Source: Streptomyces luteolus (GTDB lineage: Bacteria > Actinomycetota > Actinomycetes > Streptomycetales > Streptomycetaceae). Taken from it: a DNA stretch of 64,000 nt. Location: contig NZ_JASCIS010000011.1 in the NCBI RefSeq assembly GCF_029968015.1, forward strand, positions 146,823 through 210,822. Direction: 5' to 3'. Positions 42,332-50,228 of this stretch are shown piece by piece. How positions within the stretch are numbered: position 1 is the first letter of the stretch; each line of letters begins with the position of its first letter. Made by a program: the position numbers and the translations under genes. The notes beneath the pieces were generated by a model that saw nothing but the letters and a program-made list of their open reading frames with translations, was not told the origin of the DNA and ran no database searches.

Positions 42332-43317
42332 TTGGTGTCCTCCTTCTCGGCGTCGCCCGCGGTGTCCTCCGCCTCGGCCGCGTGGCCGGTGAGCGAGATG
42401 AACACGTCGTCCAGGGTGGGGCGGCGCAGGCCGATGTCGTCGATCTCTATGCCGCGCGCGTCCAGTTCGCGGATGACCTCGGCGAGCAGCTTGGCGCCGC
42501 CGGTGACGGGGACGGTCAGCTTGCGGGTGTGCTCCTCGACGGTGGTGCCGCCTCCGCCCTTGGCGAAGCCGCGCAGCACCTCCTCGGCGGTGGCGATGTG
42601 GCCGGGCTCGTGCACGACGACCTCGACGCGCTCGCCGCCGGTCTGCGCCTTGAGCTGGTCGGAGGTGCCGCGGGCGATGACCCGGCCGTGGTCGATGACG
42701 CAGATGTCGTGCGCCAGGTTGTCGGCCTCCTCCAGATACTGCGTGGTGAGGAGCAGGGTCGTGCCGCCGCCGACGAGGTCCTTGATGACCTCCCACAGGG
42801 CTTGGCGGTTGCGCGGGTCGAGGCCGGTGGTGGGCTCGTCCATGAACATCACCGGCGGCCTGACGACCAGGGCGGCCGCGAGGTCGAGGCGGCGGCGCAT
42901 GCCTCCGGAGTACGTCTTGGAGGGGCGGTCGGCGGCGTCGGCGAGGTTGAACTGCTCCAGGAGTTCCCCGGCCCGCTGCTTCGCGGCCTTGGCGCTCATC
43001 TGGTAGAGCTGGCCGACCATCTGGAGGTTCTCGCGGCCGGTGAGGTACTCGTCGACTGCGGCGAACTGGCCGGAGAGGCCGATGGAGCGGCGCACTTCGT
43101 TGGGGTGCTTGAGGACGTCTGTCCCGGCGACGACCGCCTTGCCCGCGTCCGGCGTGAGCAGGGTGGTGAGGCAGCGGACCGCGGTGGTCTTGCCCGCGCC
43201 GTTCGGCCCGAGGAGGCCGAGCACGGTTCCTTCGGGGACGTCGAGGTCGACGCCGTCCAGAGCCTTGACGTCGCCGAAGTGCTTGACCAGCCCTTCGGCG
43301 TAGATGGCGCCTGGCAT
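42328..43317 (-). CDS. ABC transporter ATP-binding protein (DrrA-like)
   Basis: 329 residues. Walker A LLGPNGAGKTTAVRCL, Q-loop SIGLSGQFAAVDEYLTGRENL, signature YSGGMRRRLDLAAAL, Walker B PPVMFMDEPTTGLDPRNR and H-loop LLLTTQYLEEADNL are all intact. The ~90-residue C-terminal extension ending RRPTLDDVFISLTGH is characteristic of the daunorubicin-resistance (DrrA) subfamily. Preceded by two operator-like palindromes (43413-43430 and 43471-43486), which suggests repression by a TetR-type regulator encoded elsewhere. Confidence 0.93.
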   Translation of the reverse strand: MPGAIYAEGLVKHFGDVKALDGVDLDVPEGTVLGLLGPNGAGKTTAVRCLTTLLTPDAGKAVVAGTDVLKHPNEVRRSIGLSGQFAAVDEYLTGRENLQMVGQLYQMSAKAAKQRAGELLEQFNLADAADRPSKTYSGGMRRRLDLAAALVVRPPVMFMDEPTTGLDPRNRQALWEVIKDLVGGGTTLLLTTQYLEEADNLAHDICVIDHGRVIARGTSDQLKAQTGGERVEVVVHEPGHIATAEEVLRGFAKGGGGTTVEEHTRKLTVPVTGGAKLLAEVIRELDARGIEIDDIGLRRPTLDDVFISLTGHAAEAEDTAGDAEKEDTK

Positions 43318-43412
43318 GTGGGTTCTCCCCCGTGTCTGGGTGATTTCCTATGCGAACTTTAGGTATGTCGGTTTGATTCCGCCCGAGGGCGGAGTGGCCG
43401 GACCTCCACCAT

Positions 43413-43430
43413 AACGCGATGTATCGCGTT
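43413..43430. promoter_or_regulatory. Operator-like palindrome 1 upstream of ABC exporter
   Basis: AACGCGAT-GT-ATCGCGTT, perfect 8-bp arms around two bases, about 95 bp upstream of the ATPase start. Typical of TetR-family operators in size and symmetry. Confidence 0.65.
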
Positions 43431-43470
43431 TTCTCAAGTGGCCTGTTCCATGCACTCGTTGGAACCGATA

Positions 43471-43486
43471 CGCGATCTATATCGCG
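43471..43486. promoter_or_regulatory. Operator-like palindrome 2 upstream of ABC exporter
   Basis: CGCGAT-CTAT-ATCGCG, sharing the CGCGAT/ATCGCG half-sites with the palindrome 58 bp away. No transcriptional regulator of the TetR type is encoded in the window next to it. Confidence 0.6.
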
Positions 43487-43530
43487 ATCGCTGTCCCCGC
43501 GCCCCTACGTCCCTACGTTCGTACGGGACC

Positions 43531-44760
43531 TCACAGCATGACCGTGTAACCCGCCTCGCGCAGGGCTTCGGCCACCTCGGTGCAGTGCCCGGGACCCTTC
43601 GTCTCCAGGTGCAGCTCGACCTCCGCCTCCGTGAGGCCGAGGCGCGGATCGGTCCGTACGTGACCGACGTCCAGGACGTTGGCGTCCACCACCGTCAGCA
43701 CGCCGAGCAGCGTGGCCAGGGCGCCCGGCCGGTCGGTCAGGCGCAGCCGCAGCGACAGATACCGGCCCGCCGCCGCCATGCCGTGCCGCAGGATGCGCTG
43801 CATCAGGAGCGGGTCCACATTGCCGCCGGACAGCACCGCGACGACCGGCCCCTGAACCGACTCCGGCTCCGCGAGCAGCGCCGCGACCGGGCTCGCCCCG
43901 GCCGGCTCCACGACCAGCTTGGCCCGCTCCAGGCAGAGCAGCAGCGCGCTGGAGAGCGCGTCCTCGGAGACCGTACGGACTTCGTCCACCAGATCGCCAA
44001 CGATTTTGAACGGCACGTCTCCCGGGCGGCCGACCTTGATGCCGTCGGCCATGGTCGCCGGGTGGTCGATCGCCACCGGGTGCCCGGCCGCGAGCGAGGG
44101 CGGGTAGGCCGCGGCGCCCGCCGCCTGCACGCCGATCACCTTCACGTCCGGGCGCAGCGCCTTGACCGCCACCGCGATACCCGCCGCGAGACCGCCACCG
44201 CCGATGCCCACCACGATCGTGCGGACCTCCGGGCACTGCTCCAGGATCTCCAGGCCCACCGTCCCCTGACCCGCGATCACGTCCCGGTGGTCGAAGGGGT
44301 GGATGAACACGGCACCCGTCTCGCGCGCGTAGTCCTCCGCCGCCGCGAGGGTCTCGTCGACCACCGTGCCCTGCAGCCGCACCTCCGCGCCGTACTCCCT
44401 GGTCGCGGCGACCTTCGGCAGCGGGGCGCCCTTCGGCATGAACACCGTGGACCGCACCCCGAGCAGCGACGAGGCGAGCGCCACGCCCTGCGCGTGATTC
44501 CCGGCGCTCGCCGCGACCACCCCGGCCGCCCGCTCCTCCGCGATCAGGCCGGCGATCCGCACGTACGCGCCGCGCAGTTTGAACGAGCCGGTGCGCTGCA
44601 GGTTCTCGCACTTGAAGTGGACCGGCGCGCCGACCAGCTGCGAGAGATGCCTGCTGCCCTCCATGGCGGTCACCCGCGCGATCCCCGCGAGCATCTTCTG
44701 CGCACCGCGCACGTCGTCCAGGGTCACCGTCGGCCAGGAGCCAGCCGTGCTGTACGTCAT
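43531..44760 (-). CDS. ilvA: Threonine ammonia-lyase (threonine dehydratase) with ACT-like C-terminus
   Basis: 409 residues from ATG at 44760. PLP lysine in CENLQRTGSFKLRGAY; serine/threonine-binding ASAGNHAQGVA; phosphate loop VVGIGGGGLAAGI; LSGGNVDPLL. The last ~80 residues (YLSLRLRLTDRPGALATLLGVLTVVDANVLDVGHVR) form a single ACT-like regulatory domain, typical of the ~400-residue Streptomyces enzyme. It deaminates threonine to 2-oxobutanoate for isoleucine synthesis or threonine catabolism. Divergent from the MarR gene. Confidence 0.93.
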   Translation of the reverse strand: MTYSTAGSWPTVTLDDVRGAQKMLAGIARVTAMEGSRHLSQLVGAPVHFKCENLQRTGSFKLRGAYVRIAGLIAEERAAGVVAASAGNHAQGVALASSLLGVRSTVFMPKGAPLPKVAATREYGAEVRLQGTVVDETLAAAEDYARETGAVFIHPFDHRDVIAGQGTVGLEILEQCPEVRTIVVGIGGGGLAAGIAVAVKALRPDVKVIGVQAAGAAAYPPSLAAGHPVAIDHPATMADGIKVGRPGDVPFKIVGDLVDEVRTVSEDALSSALLLCLERAKLVVEPAGASPVAALLAEPESVQGPVVAVLSGGNVDPLLMQRILRHGMAAAGRYLSLRLRLTDRPGALATLLGVLTVVDANVLDVGHVRTDPRLGLTEAEVELHLETKGPGHCTEVAEALREAGYTVML

Positions 44761-44894
44761 GACTTCAAGTCTCGCACCGGGACGGGTCCGCGCCCGCCGG
44801 GGGAGCCGGTTCGCGCAGCGCAGGTACGGCCGGGCCGATCGCCGCGTACCCTGTCCCCCAACCCACCGACCACGCACGAAGTGAGCCCCCGGCC

Positions 44895-45398
44895 ATGCCC
44901 ACACCTTCGGACATGACGACCGATCCGCAGAGCGACACCTCGGAGCTTCCCGGTCTCCTCGACCACCTCCAGCACGAGGTGGCGGTCTTCGCACGCCGCG
45001 CGGAGCAGACCCGCCTCGGCGGGGTCGGTCAGGTCCGCAACTCCATGGACCGCGCCGCGTACCTGCTGCTCAACCGCCTCGACAGCGAGGGTCCGATGGG
45101 CGTCAAGGCGCTCGCCGCGAGCATGGGCATCGACTCGTCGACGGTCACCCGGCAGGTCGCGCCGCTCGTCGAGTCGGGCCTGGTCAAGCGGACCTCGCAC
45201 CCGGACGACGGACGCGCCGTGGTGCTCCAGCTGTCGCCGCGCGGCCAGTCCAGGCTCGACGAGGTGCGGGCCTCGCGGCGCGAGCTGATGGCACAGCTGA
45301 CCGAGGACTGGGCGCCCCGGGAGCGCGAGGAGTTCTGCACGCTCCTCACGCGGTTCAACGCGGCCCTCTCGGCACGGCACGGGTCCGGTACTGAGTAG
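44895..45398 (+). CDS. MarR-family transcriptional regulator
   Basis: 167 residues. Winged helix-turn-helix: GPMGVKALAASMGIDSSTVTRQVAPLVESGLVKRTSHPDDGRAVVLQLSPRG, with the recognition helix and the D-D-G-R wing typical of MarR. Flanking helices (LPGLLDHLQHEVAVFARRAEQTR and RFNAALSARHG) should form the dimer interface. Divergent from ilvA across 134 bp, so autoregulation or control of ilvA is possible. Ligand unknown. Confidence 0.9.
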   Translation: MPTPSDMTTDPQSDTSELPGLLDHLQHEVAVFARRAEQTRLGGVGQVRNSMDRAAYLLLNRLDSEGPMGVKALAASMGIDSSTVTRQVAPLVESGLVKRTSHPDDGRAVVLQLSPRGQSRLDEVRASRRELMAQLTEDWAPREREEFCTLLTRFNAALSARHGSGTE

Positions 45399-45500
45399 GG
45401 GCGCTCTCCTCGAACGCCGGAGCGGCTGAACAGCTCCCGCCCCTTGACCTCCCGACGGCGCCCGCGCCTATATGGAGGAACACGGCTCGGGAGGCGCACG

Positions 45501-45986
45501 GTGCGTCATCGGCAGGTACGGCAGCAACAACCCCTCCACGCCGGGGAGTTCGAGGCGTTCGTCGCGGGTGCGGCCGGCCGGCTGCTGCATGCCGCCACGC
45601 TGCTCACCGCCGAACCCCCCGACGCCAACCCCCGCGCCCGGACCCTGCTCACCGACGCCCTCACGCAGACGTACGCCTCCTGGGACCGGCTGCGCGGCGA
45701 GGACCCGTACGACCGCGCGCGGCAGGAGCTGGCCGCCCGCTTCGCCCGGTCCGCCTGGCGCGCGCACCGCGGGCGGGGCGGGGTGCTCGGCGCCCTCGGC
45801 CCGCAGGAACGGCTGGTCGTGGTGTTGCGGCTCGGCGAGGGCGTGGCCGAGGAGCAGACCGCGGCCCTGCTCGGACTGCCCGTGGAGCGCGTCCGCGCGA
45901 TCTGCCACCGCTCCGTGGCCGCCCTGACGAGCCCTCCCCGCACGCGCGGTGACGCGACCGCCACGATGACGGCGGCACCGTCATGA
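45501..45986 (+). CDS. Sigma-70 region 4-like (ECF-type) protein
   Basis: 161 residues from a GTG at 45501 with GGGAGG eight bases upstream; an in-frame start at 45444 would extend into non-conserved sequence. The N-terminal part (FEAFVAGAAGRLLHAATLLT) resembles region 2 of ECF-type factors but lacks clear DNA-melting residues; the C-terminal part ends in a region-4 helix-turn-helix (LGPQERLVVVLRLGEGVAEEQTAALLGLPVERVRAICHRSVAAL). Its stop overlaps the next gene, which encodes a small membrane protein; a coupled small membrane partner suggests an anti-sigma-like arrangement, but this is inference. Confidence 0.7.
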   Translation: MRHRQVRQQQPLHAGEFEAFVAGAAGRLLHAATLLTAEPPDANPRARTLLTDALTQTYASWDRLRGEDPYDRARQELAARFARSAWRAHRGRGGVLGALGPQERLVVVLRLGEGVAEEQTAALLGLPVERVRAICHRSVAALTSPPRTRGDATATMTAAPS

Positions 45987-46249
45987 GCCCCGAGCGTCCC
46001 GAGCGCCGGGAGCGCCGGGAGGACCAGGTGCGGCGCCTCCTCGACGGTCCGCACCCGGCCGTGCCGCCCGAGCTGGTCGTCGACGCGATGCGCCGGGGCG
46101 CGCGCCGGGGGCGCCGGCGCGCCCGCGCGCGGCGGCTGCTGTGGCTGGTGCTGTCGGTGGCGTTCCTGGTGTTCGTGGTGTGGGCGTCCGTGGAACAGCC
46201 GTGGAACCCGCCACCGGCGGAGACGACACCCCCGCTGAACGGCTGGTAG
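45983..46249 (+). CDS. Small basic single-pass membrane protein
   Basis: 88 residues, coupled by ATGA to the sigma-like gene. Residues 1-50 are cytoplasmic and strongly basic (RRGARRGRRRARARR); one transmembrane helix follows (LLWLVLSVAFLVFVVWASV), and a short proline-rich outer tail. No known domain; possibly a partner of the sigma-like protein. Confidence 0.75.
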   Translation: MSPERPERRERREDQVRRLLDGPHPAVPPELVVDAMRRGARRGRRRARARRLLWLVLSVAFLVFVVWASVEQPWNPPPAETTPPLNGW

Positions 46250-46271
46250 CTCCCACTCAGGGCGTACGCGA

Positions 46272-46302
46272 AAGGGGTACGGGAGCAACTCCCGTACCCC
46301 TT
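46272..46302. terminator. Bidirectional terminator between convergent genes
   Basis: 14-bp perfect arms AAGGGGTACGGGAG and CTCCCGTACCCCTT around loop CAA, 22 bp after one stop and 25 bp before the other. Confidence 0.92.
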
Positions 46303-46327
46303 GAGCGGGTTGGCGACCGGACAGGCG

Positions 46328-47509
46328 CTAGCCCAGCGCGCGGCGCAGATCCGCCACCAGATCGGCGCTGTTCTCGATGCCCACCGAGAGGCGCACCAGG
46401 TCGGACGGGACCTCCAGGGGCGAGCCCGCCGCCGAGGCGTGCGTCATCCGGCCCGGGTGCTCGATCAGCGACTCCACGCCGCCGAGGGACTCACCGAGGG
46501 TGAACACCTCGGCGCGGTTGCAGACCTCTACGGCCGCCTCCTCGCCGCCCTCGACCTGGAACGACACCATGCCCCCGAAGTGCCGCATCTGCTTGACGGC
46601 GATGTCGTGCCCGGGGTGGTCCGGCAGGCCCGGGTAGAGGACGCGGGTCACGCGCGCGTGCTGCGTGAGCATCTCCGTGATCCGCTCCGCGTTCTCGCTG
46701 TGCCGGTCCATGCGCACGGCGAGGGTCTTGATGCCGCGCAGCACCAGCCACGCGTCGAAGGGCCCGGCGACCGCCCCCATGGCGTTCTGGTGGTACGCCA
46801 ACTCCTCGCCCAGATCGGCGTCGTCGACGATCAGCGCGCCACCGACGACGTCCGAGTGGCCGCCCATGTACTTGGTCGTGGAGTGCACCACCACGTCGGC
46901 GCCCAGCGCGAGCGGCTGCTGGAGATACGGGCTCGCGAAGGTGTTGTCGACGACGAGCCGCGCACCGGCCGAGCGGGCCACCGCCGCGAGGGCCGCGATG
47001 TCGCTGATGCCGAGCAGCGGGTTGCTGGGCGTCTCCACCCAGATCACCTTCGTACGGTCCGTGACGGCCGCCCTGACCGCCGCCGGGTCGCTGGTGTCGG
47101 CGACGGAGAACTCCACGCCCCAGCGTGCGACGACCTTCGCGAACAGGCGGAACGTGCCGCCGTACGCGTCGTTCGGGATCACCACGTGGTCGCCGGGCAC
47201 GAGCAGCGTGCGCAGCAGGCAGTCCTCCGCGGCGAGGCCCGAGGCGAAGGCGAGCCCGCGCCGGCCGCCCTCCAGGGCCGCGAGGTTCTCCTCCAGGGCG
47301 GTCCGCGTCGGATTGGCGCTGCGGCTGTACTCATAGCCGCCGCGCAGGCCGCCGACGCCGTCCTGCTTGTACGTCGACACCTGGTAGATCGGCGGTACGA
47401 CGGCGCCCGTGAGAGGGTCCGCGGTGTTGCCCGCGTGGATGGCGAGCGTCTCGAAGCTCCGGCCGCTGTCGGCGGGCCCGTTGCTGTCACTGCTGTGCGA
47501 GTCGGTCAT
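46328..47509 (-). CDS. metB: Cystathionine gamma-synthase / lyase (PLP, Cys/Met metabolism)
   Basis: 393 residues. The PLP lysine is in VVHSTTKYMGGHSDVVGG; other family signatures are YEYSRSANPTRTALEENLAALEGG, FASGLAAEDCLL, WVETPSNPLLGISDI and DNTFASPYLQQPL. The C-terminal ESLGGVESLIEHPGRMTHAS and RLSVGIENSADL are conserved. It makes cystathionine from cysteine and an activated homoserine, or works in the reverse transsulfuration direction; the sequence alone does not separate the two. It also links to cysteine supply, which the island's NRPS consumes. Confidence 0.92.
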   Translation of the reverse strand: MTDSHSSDSNGPADSGRSFETLAIHAGNTADPLTGAVVPPIYQVSTYKQDGVGGLRGGYEYSRSANPTRTALEENLAALEGGRRGLAFASGLAAEDCLLRTLLVPGDHVVIPNDAYGGTFRLFAKVVARWGVEFSVADTSDPAAVRAAVTDRTKVIWVETPSNPLLGISDIAALAAVARSAGARLVVDNTFASPYLQQPLALGADVVVHSTTKYMGGHSDVVGGALIVDDADLGEELAYHQNAMGAVAGPFDAWLVLRGIKTLAVRMDRHSENAERITEMLTQHARVTRVLYPGLPDHPGHDIAVKQMRHFGGMVSFQVEGGEEAAVEVCNRAEVFTLGESLGGVESLIEHPGRMTHASAAGSPLEVPSDLVRLSVGIENSADLVADLRRALG

Positions 47510-47581
47510 GCCGCCCGAGGGTAGTCCCCGGATCCGGGACAGGTTCGTCGTTTGTCAGTGGCGTCTGGTTCGCTTGTACGT

Positions 47582-48709
47582 ATGGACATTCTCTGGGTTC
47601 TGTTGGGCCTTCTCATGCTCGGTGCGGCGCTCGGGCCGTTCCTGTTCCGCAGGCGCGGCGGCATCCGGCTCGCGGCACCGGGCTCACCGGACGCGGCGGA
47701 CCCGGCGAACTACGGCTTCGCGCTCCAGGAGGAGCTCGACATCCGCATGCCGGGCCCCGACCAGGACCTTCTCGACGTCCTGGACGTCGTCCAGCGCACC
47801 CAGGACTGGAAGTACGCCGCGCAGCTCCTCGCCGGCACCGAGAAGGACGGCGAGGTGCGCTGGCAGCGCGTGCAGGCCTTCGCGGGCGCGGCCTCCCTGG
47901 AGCTGGCGGAGAAGCCGGCGGGCGTGCGAGACGTTCCCGGCGGGCAGTGGCTGCGCGTCTGGCGGGCCGAGTCGCCGAAGGACGCGGGCGGTGCGGCGGT
48001 GCACGCGGAGTTCCTGGTGCAGCAGGCTTTCCGTACGGCGATGCCCGGCACCGACGAGTACAGAATCATCCTCGAAGAGGCCAAGGCCGCGTGCGCGGAG
48101 GCGGCCCTGCTCGCCCCCGGTGACCCGGTCCCGTACGTCACGGAGCTGGCCGTGGCCCGTGGACTCGGGTACTCCCAGGAGGAGTTCGACCAGCTCTGGC
48201 TGAAGATCCTGGACCGCAACCCTCGGCACATGGGCGCGCACCTCGCCGCGCTCCCCTGGTTCAGCGAGAAGTGGCACGGCTCGCGCGAGCAGGCGTACGC
48301 GTTCGCGGAGGCCGCGGCGGCGCGCGCCCCTCAGGGGTCGCTGCTGTCGGCCCTCCCGCTCTTCGCGGTGTTCGAGCACCTTCCGGAGGTCAACCTGGTC
48401 CGGAGCTTCTGGGAGAGCGAGGTGGTCCGCAAGGCCGTCGAGGGCGCCCAGTTCGCGGAGCACTCGACGCAGTCGGTGCGGCCCGCCGACCCGATGCTGG
48501 CGCCGGTGCGCCACCTGCTCGTGTACTTCCTGGTGCGCTCCGAGCGCTGGGCCGAGGCGATGCACCAACTGATCGCGGTCGACGGCCATGTGGGCGCCCT
48601 GCCGTGGATGCTGTCCCCGGACCCGGCCGCCGAGTACGCGGTGTTCCGCGCGCTCGCGGTCGCCGGTTACGAGGCGAACGGCGGCAGCCCGGCGACGCTC
48701 CCGCACTGA
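47582..48709 (+). CDS. Conserved hypothetical membrane-anchored protein
   Basis: 375 residues from ATG at 47582; an in-frame upstream start at 47552 would put charged residues before the hydrophobic helix. One N-terminal transmembrane segment (MDILWVLLGLLMLGAALGPFLF) is followed by RRR, so the body is cytoplasmic. The body is helical and repetitive (LLDVLDVVQRTQDWKYAAQLLAG; AKAACAEAALLAPGDPVPYVTELAVARGLG; WFSEKWHGSREQAYAFAEAAAARAP) and resembles TPR-type proteins. No catalytic motif; function unknown. Divergent from metB. Confidence 0.75.
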   Translation: MDILWVLLGLLMLGAALGPFLFRRRGGIRLAAPGSPDAADPANYGFALQEELDIRMPGPDQDLLDVLDVVQRTQDWKYAAQLLAGTEKDGEVRWQRVQAFAGAASLELAEKPAGVRDVPGGQWLRVWRAESPKDAGGAAVHAEFLVQQAFRTAMPGTDEYRIILEEAKAACAEAALLAPGDPVPYVTELAVARGLGYSQEEFDQLWLKILDRNPRHMGAHLAALPWFSEKWHGSREQAYAFAEAAAARAPQGSLLSALPLFAVFEHLPEVNLVRSFWESEVVRKAVEGAQFAEHSTQSVRPADPMLAPVRHLLVYFLVRSERWAEAMHQLIAVDGHVGALPWMLSPDPAAEYAVFRALAVAGYEANGGSPATLPH

Positions 48710-48770
48710 GGAATTCTGCCCGGCCGCCGGACGTTGACCTTCACGCACGCCCCTGCCCTTGGAGGACCTG

Positions 48771-49433
48771 ATGCTGTTCGGACGTACGCCCGTCCTGCCG
48801 ACCCGCGAGGAGGCCCTGGTGGGCCGCCCGGAGCGGCCCTTCGCGGTCCCCGAGCGCCATACGGTCCTGGGCAACCCGCTGCTCGGCCCGTACCCGGAGC
48901 ACCTGGAGGTGGCGGACTTCGCGCTCGGCTGCTTCTGGGGCGCCGAGCGCAAGTTCTGGCAGACCCCGGGCGTCTGGACCACCCTCGTCGGGTACCAGGG
49001 CGGCTTCACCCCCAACCCGACGTACGAGGAGGCCTGTTCGGGCCTGACGGGTCACACCGAGGGCGTCCGCGTCGTCTTCGACCCCTCGGTCGTCTCGTAC
49101 GAGCGGCTCCTGAAGCTCTTCTGGGAGAGCCACGACCCGACGCAGGGCTTCCGCCAGGGCAATGACGTGGGCACGCAGTACCGCTCGGCGATCCACACGC
49201 ACTCCCCGGAGCAGGCGGCCGCGGCCGCGTCCTCGAAGGCCGCCTACCAGCAGGTCCTCACGTCCACGGGCCACGGCACGATCACGACGGAACTCCTCCC
49301 GGCGCAGGACCGCCCGTTCTACCCGGCCGAGGCGTACCACCAGCAGTACCTGGACAAGAACCCCGGCGGCTACTGCGGGATCGGGGGGACGGGGGTCTCC
49401 TGCCCGATCGGGGTGGCGCCGGCTGAAGGCTGA
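48771..49433 (+). CDS. msrA: Peptide methionine sulfoxide reductase MsrA
   Basis: 220 residues from ATG at 48771 with TTGGAGGA just upstream; the in-frame TTG at 48759 overlaps that RBS and is rejected. The catalytic motif is [45 protein letters not shown] and [25 protein letters not shown] are fully conserved. C-terminal [20 protein letters not shown] supplies resolving cysteines. It repairs methionine-S-sulfoxide in proteins. Confidence 0.95.
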   Translation: MLFGRTPVLPTREEALVGRPERPFAVPERHTVLGNPLLGPYPEHLEVADFALGCFWGAERKFWQTPGVWTTLVGYQGGFTPNPTYEEACSGLTGHTEGVRVVFDPSVVSYERLLKLFWESHDPTQGFRQGNDVGTQYRSAIHTHSPEQAAAAASSKAAYQQVLTSTGHGTITTELLPAQDRPFYPAEAYHQQYLDKNPGGYCGIGGTGVSCPIGVAPAEG

Positions 49434-49484
49434 CCGGGCAGGATTCGAGAAGCGGGGGTGCGGGGGCCTACCTAGCATGCGGGC

Positions 49485-49895
49485 ATGGACATCAGCATTC
49501 ACACCAGCGTGCTGCCGCACACCGATCCCGAGGCCTCGGTCGGGTTCTACCGGGACGTTCTCGGGTTCGAGGTCAGGAGTGACGTCGGGCAGGGGAGCAT
49601 GCGGTGGATCACCGTGGGGCCCGCCGGGCAGCCCGACACCAGCATTCTGCTCGCGCCGCCCGCCGCCGACCCCGGGATCACCGAGGAGGAGCGGCGGATC
49701 ATCGCCGAGATGATGGCGAAGGGGACGTACGGCTGGATCCTCCTGGCCACCCAGGACCTCGACGGCGTCTTCGCGCAGGTGCGGGAGCGGAAGGGGGAGG
49801 TGGTGCAGGAGCCGACGCTGCAGCCGTACGGCATCCGGGACTGCGCCTTCCGCGACCCCGCAGGCAATCTGATCCGCATCCAGGAGCTGCGCTGA
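49485..49895 (+). CDS. VOC-family protein (glyoxalase/bleomycin-resistance fold)
   Basis: 136 residues. HTSVLPHTDPEASVGFYRDVLGFEVRSDV and GIRDCAFRDPAGNLIRIQEL are the two half-modules; a metal-binding Glu is in the last strand. Paired with a downstream AraC-type gene, an arrangement often seen for detoxification VOC proteins in streptomycetes, but the regulator gene here is broken. Confidence 0.88.
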   Translation: MDISIHTSVLPHTDPEASVGFYRDVLGFEVRSDVGQGSMRWITVGPAGQPDTSILLAPPAADPGITEEERRIIAEMMAKGTYGWILLATQDLDGVFAQVRERKGEVVQEPTLQPYGIRDCAFRDPAGNLIRIQELR

Positions 49896-49916
49896 TCTCC
49901 TCGGTCGGAGGCCGTC

Positions 49917-50228
49917 ATGTGTCAACCCGCCTGGGGGCGCGCGCGGGCCGCGGCGCAGCGGCTGGAGGTGTTCGCGCGGTTGCGGCGCGTGCGTGACCGG
50001 ATCGACCGGGAGTACGCGCGCCCCCTGGACGCCGAAGCGCTCGCCCGCACCGCCGGGATGCCGGCCGCGCGCCTTGGCCGGGAGTTCCGGATGGCGTACG
50101 GCATGTCTCCGCACGCGTACGTGCGGGCTCGCCGGGAGGAGCGGGCCGCGGCGCTGCTGCGGCTCGGGGAAGCGGTGGCCGTGGCCCCGGTCTCAGTCCG
50201 CCGCCGTGACCGGGCGGTCCTCGCGTAG
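49917..50228 (+). pseudogene. Truncated AraC-family regulator
   Basis: 103 codons. RLRRVRDRIDREYARPLDAEALARTAGMPAARLGREFRMAYGMSPHAYVRARREERAAALLRLGEAVAVA matches the first helix-turn-helix of AraC regulators. The second HTH (normally ...VCFAVGFSSLGTFSRRF...) is missing; instead the frame ends VSVRRRDRAVLA and runs into the convergent LCP gene, overlapping it by 36 bp. It should not bind DNA normally, so the neighbouring VOC gene may have lost its regulator. Confidence 0.7.
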
